From positions 34,516,770-34,580,769 of the forward strand of contig NC_080682.1 in the NCBI RefSeq assembly GCF_030445035.2: 64,000 nucleotides of DNA, given 5' to 3'. Every line of letters starts with the position of its first letter. The first letter of the stretch is position 1. Shown here piece by piece: positions 61,629-64,000 of the stretch. This DNA is from Dasypus novemcinctus (Eukaryota > Chordata > Mammalia > Cingulata > Dasypodidae). The translations under genes were made by a program, and so were the position numbers. The notes below the pieces were generated by a model. It was not told the DNA's origin and made no database searches. It saw nothing but the letters and a program-made list of their open reading frames with translations.

Positions 61629-62787
61629 AAGAAACTTTGAGGTATTTTTAAAGATTGGTTCATATTAGAAGGAAATTTGAGTGGAATTGATTTCATGATC
61701 ATTATACATAAATTAAATAATCTAAACATGGAAACTTGTGCTTTTGACAAAAATGTGATTTAACCAAGAAAATAATACAATTTGAATAAAATATTATATT
61801 GCCAGGTTCAGTGAAATCAAGAACATTTGATGTTTAATTTTTATTTCATTATTTAAGCAAGTTGCCTCAAATTGGAAAAATAACAGATGTCCTTAATTGT
61901 CATAGAATAAATCTTAGAAAACTCTTACTAACCTTTCCAAAACTTGAGAAAATTAGTAACTTCAATGACAGCAAAGCAAACCTTTCAGAAACACACTTGT
62001 TAAGACAACAGCCAATTACTATTTCTCACTTGAGCAAGAACCAGCTGCATAATTTTGCTAATTTATAGTCCAGTCTTGACTGATCTTGGCTTGACTTGCT
62101 CATATGAGATCAGTTGGCAGTTAAGACAGCCTTACTTTCAAATGTGGTTATTGGCTACATGTCAGCTGGTATGAGGTAGAGAGTAAGGGAGAATGGGCTA
62201 TGACTTGCTCATATTCTATCAATTCATCCAACGTTTGTTCACATGGCAAGTTTATAGGATTAGAAAAGAATGTTCATAAAGTTTAAGGCTTCTCAAATGT
62301 TTGGAACTGACACAATGCCACATTCTATTAAGCAAAGCAATTTGCAAACAATTCTACCTTCAAGGAGTCTAGAAATAAATTCCACTACTTGATGAGAAAA
62401 GCTACAAAGTCACAATGGCAAAGGCCAGGAAAACAGAAAGTAGTGGAGAATTGAGACCATGTTTACAAATTACCACACTGGTTAATAAATGAAAGACAGG
62501 TCATTTCCTAATTTTAAGCTTTCAGAAAAATTGGAAAGCAAACTAACTGAGTTTCATACATTCTTAAAAGTGTTTTTGATAAAAATCATGAGAAATTGGC
62601 ACATAATTTAGATGGAATTGAAAGTTGAGTGACATTGCTCTGAAATTAATTTTCATCAGTTTCTACTCCCACTTATTCTCAATATGGTGACGTTTTCTCA
62701 GCATATTCATCAATTTAAAGGAAGAAATAAAATTAATGTTGAACCCCATTGCCTTCTAGCAATAAGTGATTGTAATGGTTGAGGTCA
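61629..62787. other. Spacer D, copy 3 (end)
   Basis: No gene seen; aligns with 35770-36840 and 39421-39520. A type B OR would be expected just right of here by analogy with copy 2, but the ERVL-like LTR intervenes and no OR sequence is seen up to the window edge. Confidence 0.65.
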
Positions 62788-63206
62788 TGTGGAAATTTGT
62801 CCAGGTTATGGTGCCCAGTCAAACAAGCACTTGTCTGATTGTTACTGAGTGAATAATTCATGGACTTAAATCATCAGTCAGTTGATTGCATCTATGATTG
62901 GTCATATCTACAATCAACTGATGAGATTGCTTTTAACAAGAGAGAAGTCTCATCCAAACAGTTGAAGACTTTAAAAGAACTAATCATTTCAGCCTTTAGA
63001 AGAGTGAATTTCCATCTGTACTTCAACCAGCCAGCTGCTTTTGGGGAATTCATTGAAAACCTTCATTGGAGTTCTCAGCTTGCAGCCGCCCTAGGGAATT
63101 TGGTCTTGCCTGTCCCCACTGTATCGTGAGGCAAATCTAATAAACTCTCATAATATTTACATTAGATATAATGTTTCTTCTGTTATCCTAGAGAATTCTA
63201 ATACAG
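62788..63206 (+). mobile_element. ERVL-type LTR relic (MLT2-like)
   Basis: Starts TGTGGAAATTTGTCCAGG, followed by GTGCCCAGT, and ends TAGAGAATTCTAATACAG, the characteristic start and end of mammalian MLT2/ERVL LTRs as remembered; CTAATAAACTCTC is the polyadenylation region. It contains an 89-codon open frame (62860-63129) that is incidental. Confidence 0.65.
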
Positions 63207-63704
63207 TGATCATCTACCATGGATGTATTAATTACTTTTTAAAAATCCAAACATCTTGCTAATGAAAATAAGCATTTACTATAATTATTTTCTAACTTTA
63301 ACATTCATATTTTAATTTATATTTACAAAAAAATTACTTTTCTTAATTAGCAGTGCATTTTTTGTCATTCAACAAAAGTTTAACAAAGCAGAAAAATATA
63401 TTTGATAAAACTGAAAGAATGCATTTGACTATAAGAAATATAGAATGTGATACATAAACTCATAATATTCTATGGAGAAGTAGATTTGAAATATGAGTTA
63501 AAGGAGAAAAAGGAAAGATATAAATATAACTACAAAAATTATCTTGTTCATATATTTTAAATTAATTTTCTTATATGATGGAAATTACACTTTTTGCTGC
63601 TATATAAATTTACAATGAAATATTGTATATGTCAGAATAAGTTTTTGGAGTGTACATCCTTTCAAAAATCAAACAGTGGCACATGGCCAAATATTTGAAG
63701 TTGA
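63207..63704. other. AT-rich sequence, nothing recognised
   Basis: No open frame, repeat match or similarity to other parts of the window seen. Confidence 0.4.
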
Positions 63705-64000
63705 CTACCTTAGTTTGCCAGGGATATTATGACAAATAATATTCAGACTGATTGACTTCAACAATAGGAATTTATTGGCTCATAATTAAGGATACTAGAA
63801 GTCCAAAATTAAGATGTTGTCAAGGCTCTGCTTTCTTCACAGTATGTAGAGCTCTGATGGTGGCAGTCCTTTGTCACATGGCAATCACCCTCTCTGGCTT
63901 CTCCTATTTCTGGCTTCTACCTCCCTGTCCAATATCCTTTCCTTTCAGTCATGTTAAATTAAAGCCCACCTTCATTCAGTTTGGTCATATCATAAGTAAA
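63705..64000 (-). repeat. Old MaLR-like LTR relic, partial
   Basis: Antisense layout TTAGTTTGCCAGGGATATTATGACAAATA, AATTTATTGGCTCA, TCTGGCTTCTCC, CATTCAGTTTGGTCAT follows antisense mammalian MLT1-type LTRs. Runs off the window. Confidence 0.55.

Noticed and set aside
1-64000. CRISPR arrays, operons, prophage or other prokaryotic systems
   Set aside because: No short regularly spaced repeats with unique spacers, no dense coding, and abundant mammalian retroposons; the tandem repeats present are microsatellites and LTR-internal repeats.

Overview
This is AT-rich mammalian genomic DNA with no intact protein-coding gene that I can support. It holds decayed, intronless class II olfactory receptor (OR) genes embedded in interspersed repeats. 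The tRNA-derived SINEs resemble the DAS-SINE family described from armadillo. The LINE-1 3' untranslated regions and several short LTR families look lineage-specific, so Xenarthra is the best guess, most likely an armadillo. That assignment is from memory of repeat types, not from a search.

Layout: the window is an irregular tandem multiplication of one OR block. All five OR pseudogenes are on the minus strand and fall into two types. Type A occurs at 8780-9709, 29795-30715 and 57851-58813. Type B (OR5D/OR5L-like) occurs at 1-281 (cut by the window edge) and 39600-40480. Read along the plus strand the repeating order is A, spacer D, B, spacer E. Spacer E is present three times: 282-8779, about 9881-29794, and 40481-57850. 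Spacer D is present twice in full (30716-39599 and 58814-62787), plus a stub of about 170 bp at 9710-9880. At about 9880 the stub jumps directly into the middle of spacer E, as expected if unequal recombination removed one D, one B gene and the start of E.

Repeats inserted into these copies explain most length differences between them. LTR family A (about 450-504 bp, 4-bp target duplications) has four solo LTRs (13296, 32265, 33353, 54362) and one complete two-LTR element on the minus strand (14663-21986). That element has a tRNA-Arg-type primer binding site, a polypurine tract, and LTRs differing at only about four positions, but no recognisable gag, pol or env. LTR family C (50857, 55158) carries internal 36- or 43-bp tandem repeats. 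LTR family D (56318) also has a relative inside the complete element. L1 3' ends, four SINEs, a retroposed 1.14-kb segment with a 15-bp target duplication (22827-23968), and older MaLR/ERVL-type LTR relics make up the rest.

The genes do not form a working pathway; the window records birth, duplication, recombination and death of OR genes, with transposon insertions that can time those events. I found no tRNA, rRNA, CRISPR or prokaryotic-type feature.
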